From Lachnospiraceae bacterium (GTDB lineage: Bacteria; Bacillota; Clostridia; Lachnospirales; Lachnospiraceae): a stretch of 64,000 bases of DNA. Both the position numbers and the translations under genes were made by a program. The stretch's first letter is position 1, and each line of letters opens with the position of its first letter. Positions 19,103 to 28,001 of the stretch are shown in pieces. A model generated the notes under the pieces. It saw only the letters and a program-made list of their open reading frames with translations, was not told where the DNA came from and made no database searches. The DNA is taken from contig JAILOI010000037.1 of assembly GCA_024690885.1 (NCBI GenBank), positions 1-64,000 on the forward strand, given 5' to 3'.

Positions 19103-19372
19103 TTATCCTAAGTAGACGCTGAAATTTCCCCATAAGCGCGTCATAAAATCCAAAAGATGATTTAAAATAAATGAGCCAAATACGATCAAAGAAACGAAAA
19201 TCGCAACAATCTTCGGCACAAACGTCAGGGTCTGTTCCTGAATGGAGGTAATGGTCTGAAAGATAGAGACAATCAAACCAACCACCAAGGAAATCAAGAG
19301 AGGCGGCGCTGCACAGATAATGATGGTATAAAACGCATCACGCATAATATCCAAAATCTGACCTTCTGTCAT
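19103..19372 (-). CDS. fliQ: Flagellar export gate protein FliQ
   Basis: 89 residues, two transmembrane helices (about 15-40 and 52-78), with SLVVGLIVSIFQTITSIQEQ, the usual FliQ signature. GAGGAGGGA precedes the ATG, an unusually strong site that fits the higher copy number of FliQ in the gate. It lies between fliP and fliR. Confidence 0.95.
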   Translation of the reverse strand: MTEGQILDIMRDAFYTIIICAAPPLLISLVVGLIVSIFQTITSIQEQTLTFVPKIVAIFVSLIVFGSFILNHLLDFMTRLWGNFSVYLG

Positions 19373-19385
19373 GAGCTTCCCTCCT

Positions 19386-20240
19386 CTAATAGAACGTCTT
19401 GACCAAGTTTACAATTACCAAGTTCCATCCGTCTGCCAGCACAAACAACAAGACCTTGAAGGGCAAGGAAATGGTGGTAGGCGGGAGCATCATCATACCC
19501 ATGGACATCAATACCGATGCCACAACCATATCGATGACAATAAACGGAATATAAATCAAAAATCCAATGATAAACGCAGTCCGAAGCTCACTGATGATAA
19601 AACTTGGAACCAATACGTAGAACGGCACATCGTCGTAGTCCTCGTAGGTCACTTCTGCAATCTCGCAAAAGAGATTTAAATCCTTGGTCTGTGTCTGTCC
19701 GTACATAAACTCACGGAACGGAACCTCGATTTCCTCCAAGGCTTCTTCCTGGGTGATGGTTCCCTCATCCAACGGCTTTAGCGCATTCTCATTAATCTGG
19801 GAAAAGGTCGGCCACATAATAAAAATGGTCAAAAAAAGTGCCAAACCAATGAGAACCTGATTCGGCGGAGACGTCTGTGTACCAATGGCTGCTCGCACGA
19901 AATGCAATACGATGATGACTCGGGTAAAAGACGTGAGCATCACCAAAATCGAGGGAGCCAGTGCAATGACCGTCAACACCAACAGGATTTGGACGGTAGA
20001 AGAAAGGCTACCCGTATCTCCATCAAAAGATAAAGTGAATCCTCTGCCGCTGCCTGTGGTCTCATCGGATGCATTGGGAGCCCGATTGGTGGCACCATAA
20101 TCAGTGCTAAGCTCCGTCTCCTCGTCTGATTCCGTAGCAAAAACTGTCTCCGGTACGAATACCAGAGCCAGTGAAATTGCCAGCGCAATACACGCAAATA
20201 TAATACTGATTTTACAATAAAGTTTCTTGAATCCCTTCAT
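19386..20240 (-). CDS. fliP: Flagellar export gate protein FliP
   Basis: 284 residues: an N-terminal signal-like hydrophobic segment (about 8-32), a short polar spacer, then the FliP core with ALAPSILVMLTSFTRVIIVL and SVLMSMGMMMLPPTTISLPF. It is the main subunit of the gate core. A TTG two codons upstream is less likely than the ATG at 20240, which has AGG 8 bases upstream. It follows fliO closely. Confidence 0.95.
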   Translation of the reverse strand: MKGFKKLYCKISIIFACIALAISLALVFVPETVFATESDEETELSTDYGATNRAPNASDETTGSGRGFTLSFDGDTGSLSSTVQILLVLTVIALAPSILVMLTSFTRVIIVLHFVRAAIGTQTSPPNQVLIGLALFLTIFIMWPTFSQINENALKPLDEGTITQEEALEEIEVPFREFMYGQTQTKDLNLFCEIAEVTYEDYDDVPFYVLVPSFIISELRTAFIIGFLIYIPFIVIDMVVASVLMSMGMMMLPPTTISLPFKVLLFVLADGWNLVIVNLVKTFY

Positions 20241-20249
20241 GTGCAATGC

Positions 20250-20633
20250 CTACTTATCTACATTCGAATTCTCATTCCGGAAGGAATCCATAAAATCCTT
20301 AAAATTCTTAGAAAGTTTCGTTACATCCGGTACCGTAACGTCTTCTGTCGAAAGATCAAGATCCTCGCCTCTGACTTGTCCAATGGGCGCAATTTCATCC
20401 TTGCCCACGCCAATCACAAAGTAGTCTTCCTTGCCGACACGTACCACCTGGATATATTTATTGTTGGCTACCCGCGCAGTCTCAATAATTTCAATGTTCT
20501 TATTGAAGGTATGCGCCTTCTGGTAGTTTGCAATAAATCGCGTTGTATAATAGGTTAGTACAAGTACTCCCACAAAGATAATGAGAACGACAATAAATTC
20601 AAACACATTCTCACCTGTTGAAGTTACATACAT
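20250..20633 (-). CDS. fliO: Flagellar biosynthesis protein FliO (FliZ)
   Basis: 127 residues: an N-terminal transmembrane helix (about 10-32), then a cytoplasmic domain with IIETARVANNKYIQVVRVGK and YFVIGVGKDEI, the FliO pattern. It helps assemble the FliP ring. It lies between cheY and fliP, as in B. subtilis (fliZ). The ribosome site is weak. Confidence 0.88.
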   Translation of the reverse strand: MYVTSTGENVFEFIVVLIIFVGVLVLTYYTTRFIANYQKAHTFNKNIEIIETARVANNKYIQVVRVGKEDYFVIGVGKDEIAPIGQVRGEDLDLSTEDVTVPDVTKLSKNFKDFMDSFRNENSNVDK

Positions 20634-20637
20634 GGAC

Positions 20638-21000
20638 TTAGCCTATAACTTTCTTAACCGCTTCTAATACACGTTCTGCCTGGAATGGCTTAACGATAAA
20701 GTCCTTGGCGCCGGACTGAATTGCCTCAATAACCATTGCCTGCTGACCCATAGCAGAACACATAATAACACTTGCATTCGGGTCCTTCTCACGAATACCC
20801 TTCAAAGCACCAATGCCGTCCATCTCAGGCATTGTGATATCCATCAAAACAAGATCTGGATTGCATTCAGAATACGCTTCAATAGCTTTGACTCCGTTCT
20901 CAGCTTCGCCTACAACATTGTAGCCATTCTTTGTGAGGATATCCTTAATCATCATTCTCATAAATGCTGCATCATCACAAATTAAAATATTCTTTGCCAT
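20638..21000 (-). CDS. cheY: Chemotaxis response regulator CheY
   Basis: 120 residues, a single receiver domain with all key residues: Asp9-Asp10 (ICDDAAF), phosphoacceptor Asp54 (VLMDITMPEMDG), Ser82 (MCSAMG) and Lys104 (IVKPF). Phosphorylated by CheA, it binds FliM/FliY at the switch. In contrast to the CheB receiver in the same operon it is fully canonical. It sits between fliY and fliO, as in B. subtilis. Confidence 0.95.
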   Translation of the reverse strand: MAKNILICDDAAFMRMMIKDILTKNGYNVVGEAENGVKAIEAYSECNPDLVLMDITMPEMDGIGALKGIREKDPNASVIMCSAMGQQAMVIEAIQSGAKDFIVKPFQAERVLEAVKKVIG

Positions 21001-21024
21001 CTTTTCATCTCCTCTTCGCCTATG

Positions 21025-22176
21025 TTATTTCATGATTTCCGTAATACGGATACCAAACGCTTCCTCAATGACAACTACCTCGCCCTTGGCAACAAACTTG
21101 CCATTCACGAGAACGTCAATCGGTTCACCGGCTATCTTATTTAATTCTATAATGGTTCCGGGAGCAAAATCAAGTATATCATGAATTGATTTATGAGTTC
21201 TACCCAATTCTACGGTTACTTCCAACGGTACATCCATGATTAAATCGATGTTTTCCGCAGAAAACGTTGGAACATAGCCCGGAGTAAATGACGTGAACTG
21301 CGCCTGCTGTACATTGTACTGCTGCTGTGGCGGCGGTGCCATCATCGGTTGTGCCATCATTGGCTGACCGGCCATCGGCTGTGGTGCCGGTTGTGCTTCC
21401 GGTTGTGGCGCCAATTGTGGCTCCGCTTGTGGAGCTGCCTGTGGTGCCGGTTGCGGATCAAAGGCATTGTCATCCACGGTGGAAGCAGAATCACTCTCCA
21501 TATTAGAGGTAATGTCTCCGCACATTTCCTTGGCCAATTCAATAGGATACAGCTGCATAATCTTGCTGTCAATCAAATCCCCAATTAAAAGCTTAAATTC
21601 GATTTTGATGAAATTGCCACGAAGAAAGTCATCAACCTCTGCCCCATCCAAGGACTCGGACATATCAATCAAATCAGAGGATGGTGGAGAAATATCTACC
21701 ATCTTGTTCAGCATGGAAGAAAGGGATGTGGCCGAAGAACCCATCATCTGGTTCATCGCCTCACTGATAGCAGATAAGTGAAGTTCACCAATCTCGCCGT
21801 CGGTGTTGGAGCCATCACCGCCCATCATTAAGTCCGTAATAATCTTGACATCGTTCTCCTTCAGTACCAAAACATTGGTACCGTTCAGACCCTTGGTGTA
21901 ACCGATCTTGACCATAACGCAAGGACGAACGTATTCATCTGCGATATTCGACCAAGTCGAAACCGAAACCACCGGTGTGGAAATTTCCACCTTCTTGTTT
22001 ACCAAAGAAAACAAGGTGGTGGCTGCCGTTCCCATACTGATGTTGGCAACCTCCCCAATGGTATCTTTCTCGTTGTCTGTTAAGTCACCGTCTGACGGAG
22101 CGCTAGAGCCTTGGGAAGCTGCTGCATCATTAAACAGCGCATTAATTTCTTCCTGTGACAGTGTGGTGTCACCCAT
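21025..22176 (-). CDS. fliY: Flagellar switch phosphatase FliY (CheC-like plus FliN domain)
   Basis: 383 residues. An N-terminal CheY-binding peptide (LSQEEINALFND) is followed by a CheC-like domain with two phosphatase motifs (DTIGEVANISMG and LSAISEAMNQMMG). A Pro/Gln/Ala/Met-rich linker (about 241-286) leads to a FliN/SpoA domain (from about 308: IDLIMDVPLEVTVELGRTH). It forms the C-ring and dephosphorylates CheY-P. The start overlaps fliM by 8 bases. Confidence 0.95.
   Translation of the reverse strand: MGDTTLSQEEINALFNDAAASQGSSAPSDGDLTDNEKDTIGEVANISMGTAATTLFSLVNKKVEISTPVVSVSTWSNIADEYVRPCVMVKIGYTKGLNGTNVLVLKENDVKIITDLMMGGDGSNTDGEIGELHLSAISEAMNQMMGSSATSLSSMLNKMVDISPPSSDLIDMSESLDGAEVDDFLRGNFIKIEFKLLIGDLIDSKIMQLYPIELAKEMCGDITSNMESDSASTVDDNAFDPQPAPQAAPQAEPQLAPQPEAQPAPQPMAGQPMMAQPMMAPPPQQQYNVQQAQFTSFTPGYVPTFSAENIDLIMDVPLEVTVELGRTHKSIHDILDFAPGTIIELNKIAGEPIDVLVNGKFVAKGEVVVIEEAFGIRITEIMK
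21319..21456 (-). repeat. Pro/Gln-rich linker repeat inside fliY
   Basis: Codons about 241-286 of fliY encode short irregular repeats of PQPAPQ, APQAEPQ and QPMMAQ type. It is a flexible linker between the CheC-like and FliN domains; such tracts vary in length between strains. Confidence 0.6.
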
Positions 22177-23161
22177 CTTCTTGCTCCTCCCTCAAAATTG
22201 TTGTTACTCGCACCGCGTAATTCTTGCCGGATGAACCCGGTAATGCAGTGAATTTCTTGATATCACCCACATAAATTTCCAACTCATCGTCAACCTTACG
22301 GTCCAAGCGAATGATATCTCCTATCTGTAATGCCGCAAAATCACTGACATTGATAGAACTGTTTCCTAGAACAGCAGTAACCGGAACCGCAGCCTTCGAA
22401 ATCAATTTCTCGATATCGTCACTGAAGGATTCCTCTGCCACGTCCTGCTGGGATGAGTACCAGAATTTGGTATTCAGCTTATCCATCACAGGCTCTAGTG
22501 TGAGATATGGGAGGCACACATTAATCAGTCCCTCTACATCTCCTATTTTAATATTTATTGTCACAATTGCAATCATTTCCGATGGGGAAATAATCTGTGC
22601 AAACTGAGAGTTGGTCTCGATTCGCTCCAATCGTGGCATGACATCCAAAACGTTTAACCACGGCTCGCGCAGAAGTTCTACGCAAGAGTTCATGACACGT
22701 TCTATGATGATCATCTCAATTTCGGAAAAGTCACGTACCTTATCAAGAGGTTCGCCTTCACCTCCAAGCATTCGGTCTACAATGGTGTAACCAATCTTGG
22801 TGGCCATCTCCATAATAATGTTGCCCTTTAAGGGTGCGAAATCAATAATTCCAAGAAGCACCGGATTGGACAGTGCGTTGGAAAACTCCATATAGGTAAC
22901 GGCCTCAGAGTTCATAACCTCCACCTGGATATTCTTCCGCAAGAAAACCGGAAGGTTTGTGGAGAGCAATCGACCATAGTGTTCGAAAATAATCTCTAAG
23001 GTACGTAAGTGTTCCTTGGAAAACTTAGATGGTCTGGCGAAATCATAGTCTTTGACGGACTGCTTTTCGCCTTCTTTTTTCATTTCTTCGGCGTCTACCT
23101 CACCACTACTTAAAGCAGCAAGGAGATTATCTATCTCACTTTGAGACAGTACATCACTCAT
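22169..23161 (-). CDS. fliM: Flagellar motor switch protein FliM
   Basis: 330 residues: N-terminal CheY-P-binding segment (LSQSEIDNLLAALSSGEVD), the CheC-like middle domain (about 45-230) and a C-terminal FliN-like domain (about 250-325, ALQIGDIIRLDRKVDDELEI). It is the C-ring component that couples CheY-P binding to rotation sense. It overlaps fliY by 8 bases and follows fliL. Confidence 0.96.
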   Translation of the reverse strand: MSDVLSQSEIDNLLAALSSGEVDAEEMKKEGEKQSVKDYDFARPSKFSKEHLRTLEIIFEHYGRLLSTNLPVFLRKNIQVEVMNSEAVTYMEFSNALSNPVLLGIIDFAPLKGNIIMEMATKIGYTIVDRMLGGEGEPLDKVRDFSEIEMIIIERVMNSCVELLREPWLNVLDVMPRLERIETNSQFAQIISPSEMIAIVTINIKIGDVEGLINVCLPYLTLEPVMDKLNTKFWYSSQQDVAEESFSDDIEKLISKAAVPVTAVLGNSSINVSDFAALQIGDIIRLDRKVDDELEIYVGDIKKFTALPGSSGKNYAVRVTTILREEQEDG

Positions 23162-23203
23162 GAGATCTCACCACCCTTGTTTCAAAAATCATAGCAATCA
23201 TTC

Positions 23204-23719
23204 CTAGTTAAACGTAACCTTGGAGAAACCAACGCTTACCACTAAGTTGTTGCCAAATTGCGCATTCAGTTCATTCTTAATCTCTCGCTGTACGCCACTT
23301 TGATCTGCGGAAATCTCCGCCAATGTATACTTGGATACCACAGAATTTACGGTACTGCTGATAATTCCGGCATAGTCATCCATCGCAGGCTGATAGGTCT
23401 CATAGCTTTCACTATTCTTGTTCAAAGACAAGGAAACGGAAATCACCGCATAATGTGGATTGCCGTCAGCATCCTGCTTCAAATTGATGGTCAAAGACTC
23501 CGGCAGGTTGTAAACCGTAACATTCTCCAAAGATATATTCTCGGTGGATTCTGCGCCGGTTGCTGCCTGTAAATCCAAATCAATGGCATCACAAATCTTG
23601 GTCACCAATTCATTCACTTTCTTTACTTCCGGCATAACCGTAATGGTTAAGATTGCAGTCAAAACAATGTTCACCAGAACCAACGCAAATGTAATGATGG
23701 TTAATAAATTCTTCTTCAT
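23204..23719 (-). CDS. fliL: FliL-like flagellar basal body protein
   Basis: 171 residues: an N-terminal transmembrane helix (about 5-28, LTIITFALVLVNIVLTAI) and an extracytoplasmic domain. Length, topology and position between motB and fliM fit FliL, which surrounds the stator and stabilises it. The sequence is diverged, so the call leans partly on context. A short unstructured spacer of 42 bases precedes fliM. Confidence 0.75.
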   Translation of the reverse strand: MKKNLLTIITFALVLVNIVLTAILTITVMPEVKKVNELVTKICDAIDLDLQAATGAESTENISLENVTVYNLPESLTINLKQDADGNPHYAVISVSLSLNKNSESYETYQPAMDDYAGIISSTVNSVVSKYTLAEISADQSGVQREIKNELNAQFGNNLVVSVGFSKVTFN

Positions 23720-23737
23720 GCTAATAAACCTCTCCCG

Positions 23738-24721
23738 CTATTCCAAACTGTCTGAGTTATAGGAATTATAAATCTTGATTTCAACCCTTCGGTTTCTGGC
23801 ACGACCTTCTGCAGTGGAATTATCTGCAATCGGTTCGTAATCACCGCGACCGGAGGAATAAATATGAGCCGGATCAATATCCGTAACCTCTCGCAACTGG
23901 TTTGCCACGTTCAGAGCTCGATACATGGATAATACGTCGTTGCTCTCATATTTGGAAGAAGAAATGGGCACATTGTCCGCATGTCCTTCTACTTCAATCA
24001 GATTGTCCGAGTAGTTATTTAAAATCTTACCAATACGTTCCACCAGAGGAACCGCCTCACCTCGCAGGGTTGCTTCTGCAGAATCAAACAGCAACGCCCC
24101 GCTTAAGGTAATCCGCACATACTGGCCATTGAAATCCACTTCAATCTGGTCCTGGATACCATAGGCAGATGCCTGTTCCTGCACCTTCTGGGCCATCTTC
24201 TCGCTTTCCGACAGTGCCTTCTGTTCCAGAAGTTCTTCTGCTTCTTGTTCCGACGTAACACCGGACTCGGTACCATCCTGGGACTCAGATCCCTGGTTTG
24301 CACCTGTGGTAGACTGACCTCCATTGTTGGCGGTCTGAACCTCTCCGGTACTTTCCATCTGGGTATCTGTAGTTGCACCACCATTGTTATTCATGCTGGT
24401 TTCACCACTCGGCGTGCTTTCGCCGCCTTCTGCACCTTCGCCTTCACTTAAGGAATCACCAAAAAAGTTCGCAATATCCGGCAACTGACTAACACCACTT
24501 CCAACCAGCTGGCCATCCACAATGGTGGCCCCGCTTGGTGTAAAAATACTAAACGCTGCCGACAAGGACGCTGCTACCATCTCGTACTTTGCTGCATCTA
24601 CCGAAGACATGGAGAAGAGCAACACGAAGAAGCACAACAGCAAATTCATTAAGTCGGAGAAAGTCGCCATCCAAGCGGGCGAGCCTTTGGGCGCGTCTTC
24701 CTGCTTCGGTTTTTTAGCCAT
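23738..24721 (-). CDS. motB: Flagellar stator protein MotB
   Basis: 327 residues: one transmembrane helix with the proton/sodium-binding Asp23 (FSDLMNLLLCFFVLLFS). A long Gly/Ser/Thr/Gln-rich linker (about 85-150) is followed by an OmpA-like peptidoglycan-binding domain (about 195-320: VEGHADNVPI, YSSGRGDYEPIADN, ARNRRVEIKI). The linker is longer than in most MotB proteins. The ATG overlaps the motA stop by one base (TGATG). Confidence 0.95.
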   Translation of the reverse strand: MAKKPKQEDAPKGSPAWMATFSDLMNLLLCFFVLLFSMSSVDAAKYEMVAASLSAAFSIFTPSGATIVDGQLVGSGVSQLPDIANFFGDSLSEGEGAEGGESTPSGETSMNNNGGATTDTQMESTGEVQTANNGGQSTTGANQGSESQDGTESGVTSEQEAEELLEQKALSESEKMAQKVQEQASAYGIQDQIEVDFNGQYVRITLSGALLFDSAEATLRGEAVPLVERIGKILNNYSDNLIEVEGHADNVPISSSKYESNDVLSMYRALNVANQLREVTDIDPAHIYSSGRGDYEPIADNSTAEGRARNRRVEIKIYNSYNSDSLE

Positions 24722-25533
24722 CAGCCTTCACCTCCGCCGCCTTCTTCACCGCCCAAAGATTCACGTACCTTCGGAGGTAAGAATGTCTTCAACTTCTCTT
24801 CGATTACATGTGGGTTTTCACCGGCCTGAATGGAAAGTAAGCCCTCAACCGCAATGGTCTTATAAGCAACTTCCAGGCTATTGTTCACCGCAAGCTTCGC
24901 TGCGGTAGGTGAACACAACCAGTTTGCAATCAAGGAACCGTACAAGGTGGTCAACAACGCAACCGCCATATTCGGTCCGATGGTGGAGAAATCCGACAGG
25001 TTCTTCAACATGTTAACCAATCCAATCAGGGTACCGATCATACCCCAAGCAGGACCCATCTCTGCCCATTTCTCCCAGAATCCAATGCCCACCTTATGGC
25101 GTGCTTCCATGGAATCAATATCTGTCTCCAAAATGGCACGAACCAAATCTGCATCGGTACCATCAACAACCAGCATGATACCTTTCTTCAAAAACTCATC
25201 TTCGATGGAGTTTGCAGATTCTTCCAATGCCAGTAAGCCTTCCTTACGTGCAATGTTTGCCATATCAATAACACTGCGAATAACCGCTGTCGGATCCGTG
25301 CCCTGCGGTTCTTTCATTGCCAAACCAAGTCCACCGAATCCACCGGTGAAATTTGGCATCTTATTACTTGATAATACGGAGGTCAGGGAACCACCGATTG
25401 TGATAATGATGGATGGTACGTCAACGAAGTTTCCCAGCGCAACAACACCACCAGAGGAAACAATTCCGAACACTACCATGATTATACCGGCTACAATACC
25501 GCCCAAATATGCTATATCCAAAGCATTCACCAT
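24721..25533 (-). CDS. motA: Flagellar stator protein MotA
   Basis: 270 residues with four transmembrane helices and the large cytoplasmic loop between helices 2 and 3 (about 55-150), plus the conserved GPAWGMIGTLIGLVNML segment. It forms the stator with MotB. The ATG has only a weak AGGA site very close by. A sigma-A-like promoter at 25610-25638 gives it its own transcription start downstream of a strong hairpin. Confidence 0.95.
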   Translation of the reverse strand: MVNALDIAYLGGIVAGIIMVVFGIVSSGGVVALGNFVDVPSIIITIGGSLTSVLSSNKMPNFTGGFGGLGLAMKEPQGTDPTAVIRSVIDMANIARKEGLLALEESANSIEDEFLKKGIMLVVDGTDADLVRAILETDIDSMEARHKVGIGFWEKWAEMGPAWGMIGTLIGLVNMLKNLSDFSTIGPNMAVALLTTLYGSLIANWLCSPTAAKLAVNNSLEVAYKTIAVEGLLSIQAGENPHVIEEKLKTFLPPKVRESLGGEEGGGGEG

Positions 25534-25609
25534 CCTATCTTCAACTCGGGATTACGATCATTGAAAAAAATTCAGTCGATTGGCGCAAAGACACCTACTT
25601 TTTGGTTTA

Positions 25610-25638
25610 ATTCTACTAGATTTTGTGTATCTTGTCTA
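25610..25638 (-). promoter_or_regulatory. Internal sigma-A-like promoter before motA
   Basis: Minus strand TAGACA (25633-25638), a 17-base spacer and TAGAAT (25610-25615): five of six matches at each element. It lies 77 bases upstream of the motA start and downstream of the hairpin at 25721-25752, so it can restart transcription of the distal half of the operon. Confidence 0.6.
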
Positions 25639-25720
25639 CCGACTTTTGAAAACTTTTACCATGGAAAACCAAATAAATAAAAGATTTTTTGCTATTTTTG
25701 TCCAAATCCATAAACCACAA

Positions 25721-25752
25721 GAAGTAGGAGTTCCGTCTGGGACTCCTACTTC
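25721..25752 (-). terminator. Strong hairpin between flgE and motA
   Basis: A perfect 11-bp stem (GAAGTAGGAGT / ACTCCTACTTC, loop of 10) lies 25 bases past the flgE stop. On the minus strand it is followed by TTGTGGTTT, a poor U-tract. It may be a partial terminator or an mRNA 3'-end stabiliser that lowers expression of distal genes relative to hook genes. Confidence 0.55.
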
Positions 25753-25776
25753 CGTAAGTTTCACGAATTTATGAAA

Positions 25777-27441
25777 TTATCGCTTCAAGTTTGTCAATTC
25801 TTCCAACAGAGTATCGGAAACGGTAATGATTCTGGAGTTTGCCTGGAAACCACGCTGCGTGGTAATCATCTCTGTAAACTCTGTGGAGAGGTCAACGTTG
25901 GACATTTCCAACTGACCACTACTCATCTTACCGCCGTCTGCCGTAACCTCAACACCGATTCCATCGAAATCACCGGAGTTTAAGGTGCTGGTAAATACGT
26001 TGTCACCAAGTGCTTCCAAACCGGAGGCATTGGCAAACTGTGCAACTGCAATCTGGCCCAAAAGAACCGTATTACCATTGTCATAGGAACCGAAGATCTT
26101 ACCGGTCTTATCAATGGATACACCGGTCATGGCACCAAGTTTCTTACCTGCGCCATCACTGGAATCCGCCACGGTACCACGCTCAATTCCAAGAGTAGAA
26201 CTACCACCGTTGTTGTAGTTTAAAGATTTCGAAAAATCGATGGTAATATCACGGAACTGATCTCCCAGCAAGGATGCATTCAAGGTAACGGTCGAGCCAT
26301 CACCATTGATGTTATTGAAGGTACCATCACTGACATTAAACTGCAGCGGAAAGTTGGTATCGGTATAGGAAACCATCAAATCACCGGTACCACTCACGGA
26401 TACGCCGGTAATGTTATCCGGGAAGGAAGATGCATTCGCAAACATATCAGAAATCTTGGCGGTAATGGTAGATGTGGTACCATCGGTTGTCTTAGACAAG
26501 GTCAGCACGCTATCCGGAGTAATTCCGGTTCCCAGAGCCACAATACTGCTGACATTTACTGCATAACCTGCAGGGGATACAATCTGTCCATTGGAGTATG
26601 TATAATTGCTGTTTAAGATATATGGGTTAGTTGCGGAAGAATCTGCATCACCAAACAACTCTGCCAGGTTATTCACCTGCTCTGTGGTATTGGTGGTATC
26701 CGCAATTGCCTCTGCTAAAATATCCACATTATCCTGATCTAAGATACTGGTTAAAGCAATGGTATAAGCACCGGTCTCCACGTCCTGTGCCTTCACTGCA
26801 AACTTCGCGGTATATGCATAACCCAGATTATCATAAAAGGTCAAGTTCATGGCACGTCCGGCAACAGAGTTTACATCCGTATCGTTCTTGTCGATAATAC
26901 CGGATACATTGGCCTGTGTGGTTGCTTCCGGTTCAGATGTTAAATTTGCTGCCTGCATAATACGAAGCGGACTAACCGTATCCTGACGGATAGCGTTGGT
27001 TTCTTCATCCACCTGCCATCCCATAACCAGATAACCGGTAGAGGTCATGGCAAGGTTTCCGTTACCATCCAAGTAGAAAGAACCTGCACGGGTAAACAAG
27101 TTCTCGGAACCGTTGTTTACGATGAAGAAATTGGTGGAATTGGAATCCGTTAACTTGATATCGAACGCATTACCGGTATTCTGTGCTGCACCGGCACTAG
27201 CGATGGATACCTTAATGGATCCGCTCTGAGTACCAAGACCAATCTGCGTCGGGTTCACACCACCGGTGGTTGCAGTCGCACCGGATGCTCCGGCTGTGGT
27301 CTGATACATGATATCTGCAAATGTGGTTGAAGATGATTTAAACGCTACGGTGTTAACGTTAGAAATATTGTTACCAATAACGTCCATTTTTGTCTGGTGG
27401 GTCTTCAGACCGGATACACCAGCATAAAGTGATCTCATCAT
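25777..27441 (-). CDS. flgE: Flagellar hook protein FlgE
   Basis: 554 residues. The N-terminus MMRSLYAGVSGLKTHQTKMD with VIGNNISNVNTVAFKSSST and the C-terminus QLEMSNVDLSTEFTEMITTQ with RGFQANSRIITVSDT are the terminal helices of hook/rod axial proteins. The middle is the variable hook region. The frame is open for 36 more codons upstream, but GGAGGAAC sits 9 bases before the ATG at 27441 and homology begins there. It has a 152-base leader with hairpins, the second longest gap in the operon. Confidence 0.95.
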   Translation of the reverse strand: MMRSLYAGVSGLKTHQTKMDVIGNNISNVNTVAFKSSSTTFADIMYQTTAGASGATATTGGVNPTQIGLGTQSGSIKVSIASAGAAQNTGNAFDIKLTDSNSTNFFIVNNGSENLFTRAGSFYLDGNGNLAMTSTGYLVMGWQVDEETNAIRQDTVSPLRIMQAANLTSEPEATTQANVSGIIDKNDTDVNSVAGRAMNLTFYDNLGYAYTAKFAVKAQDVETGAYTIALTSILDQDNVDILAEAIADTTNTTEQVNNLAELFGDADSSATNPYILNSNYTYSNGQIVSPAGYAVNVSSIVALGTGITPDSVLTLSKTTDGTTSTITAKISDMFANASSFPDNITGVSVSGTGDLMVSYTDTNFPLQFNVSDGTFNNINGDGSTVTLNASLLGDQFRDITIDFSKSLNYNNGGSSTLGIERGTVADSSDGAGKKLGAMTGVSIDKTGKIFGSYDNGNTVLLGQIAVAQFANASGLEALGDNVFTSTLNSGDFDGIGVEVTADGGKMSSGQLEMSNVDLSTEFTEMITTQRGFQANSRIITVSDTLLEELTNLKR

Positions 27442-27593
27442 AATATTGTTCCTCCAAATCACTGTAAGTATAAATTTCCGTCCATGGAGTGCTACTACTG
27501 ATCCGGCATCCTTGCCGAATTTTTTAGGTTTGAAGGAGTTGTAATTCATTGCCGCTGTCGGTTGGCAATGAGAAAGCTTCCATAAGGTCCAGC
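27442..27593 (-). promoter_or_regulatory. Structured spacer upstream of flgE
   Basis: This 152-base gap holds a perfect 8-bp hairpin (TCATTGCC / GGCAATGA, 27546-27571) and a smaller one (CGGCA / TGCCG). On the minus strand, several GGA motifs (ATGGACGGA and TTGGAGGA) lie close to the flgE ribosome site. GGA-in-loop patterns are what CsrA-type repressors bind, but no csrA is in the window, so that is speculation. Confidence 0.35.
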
Positions 27594-27989
27594 TTAAGCA
27601 ATTACAGCTCCGTCAATGTTGGTGAATACCTTCTCTAGGGATTCCTCCTGATTCATGGCGGTGACCACCGTTTGGGATGGTACATTTACAATAAATGCCA
27701 TGGAATCTAATAAAACCAAAGAATCTTGGATTCCTTTTTCCCCAGCTTTTGCAGTTGCTGCTTCCAGCCGCTGACTCTGCTCCTGGGATAATGTAATGTT
27801 TCGGTCATCCAATCGCATGGATGCATGCTTGGAAAACTTTACATTAGAGTTATCGGCAACTTCCAACTGATTTTTTAGGATGTTGGAAAAAGGAGTTTGG
27901 GAAGTAATCGGGGTTGAACTTTTGGTTTTATTTAAGTATTGGTTGGTTACCTGCTCAATGGAGGTAAAACCGTTGACCATCTTGTTCAT
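27594..27989 (-). CDS. TIGR02530-type flagellar operon protein
   Basis: 131 residues, soluble, with FSKHASMRLDDRNITLSQEQ and SLVLLDSMAFIVNVPSQTVV. This matches the small conserved flagellar operon protein found between flgD and flgE in Firmicutes (TIGR02530, flg_new). Its function is unknown. AGGAG precedes the ATG. It ends 20 bases before a hairpin. Confidence 0.85.
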   Translation of the reverse strand: MNKMVNGFTSIEQVTNQYLNKTKSSTPITSQTPFSNILKNQLEVADNSNVKFSKHASMRLDDRNITLSQEQSQRLEAATAKAGEKGIQDSLVLLDSMAFIVNVPSQTVVTAMNQEESLEKVFTNIDGAVIA

Positions 27990-28001
27990 ATCCTGCTCCT
28001 T

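Noticed and set aside
24881-25564. A 227-codon plus-strand frame opposite motA
   Set aside because: Its composition (Ser/Pro/Ile-rich, no domain) is what antisense reading of motA gives; motA is certain.
25580-25700. A sigma-28 promoter before motA (TAAA near GTCGGTAG)
   Set aside because: The spacer is about two bases too short and the -10 matches poorly; the sigma-A-like promoter fits better.
25534-25776. Search for flbD in the flgE-motA gap
   Set aside because: flbD often lies here, but no frame on the minus strand gives an FlbD-like product; the gap holds a hairpin and a promoter instead.
27442-27549. A 36-codon in-frame N-terminal extension of flgE
   Set aside because: A strong GGAGGAAC site precedes the internal ATG where hook-protein similarity starts; the extension is just open leader.
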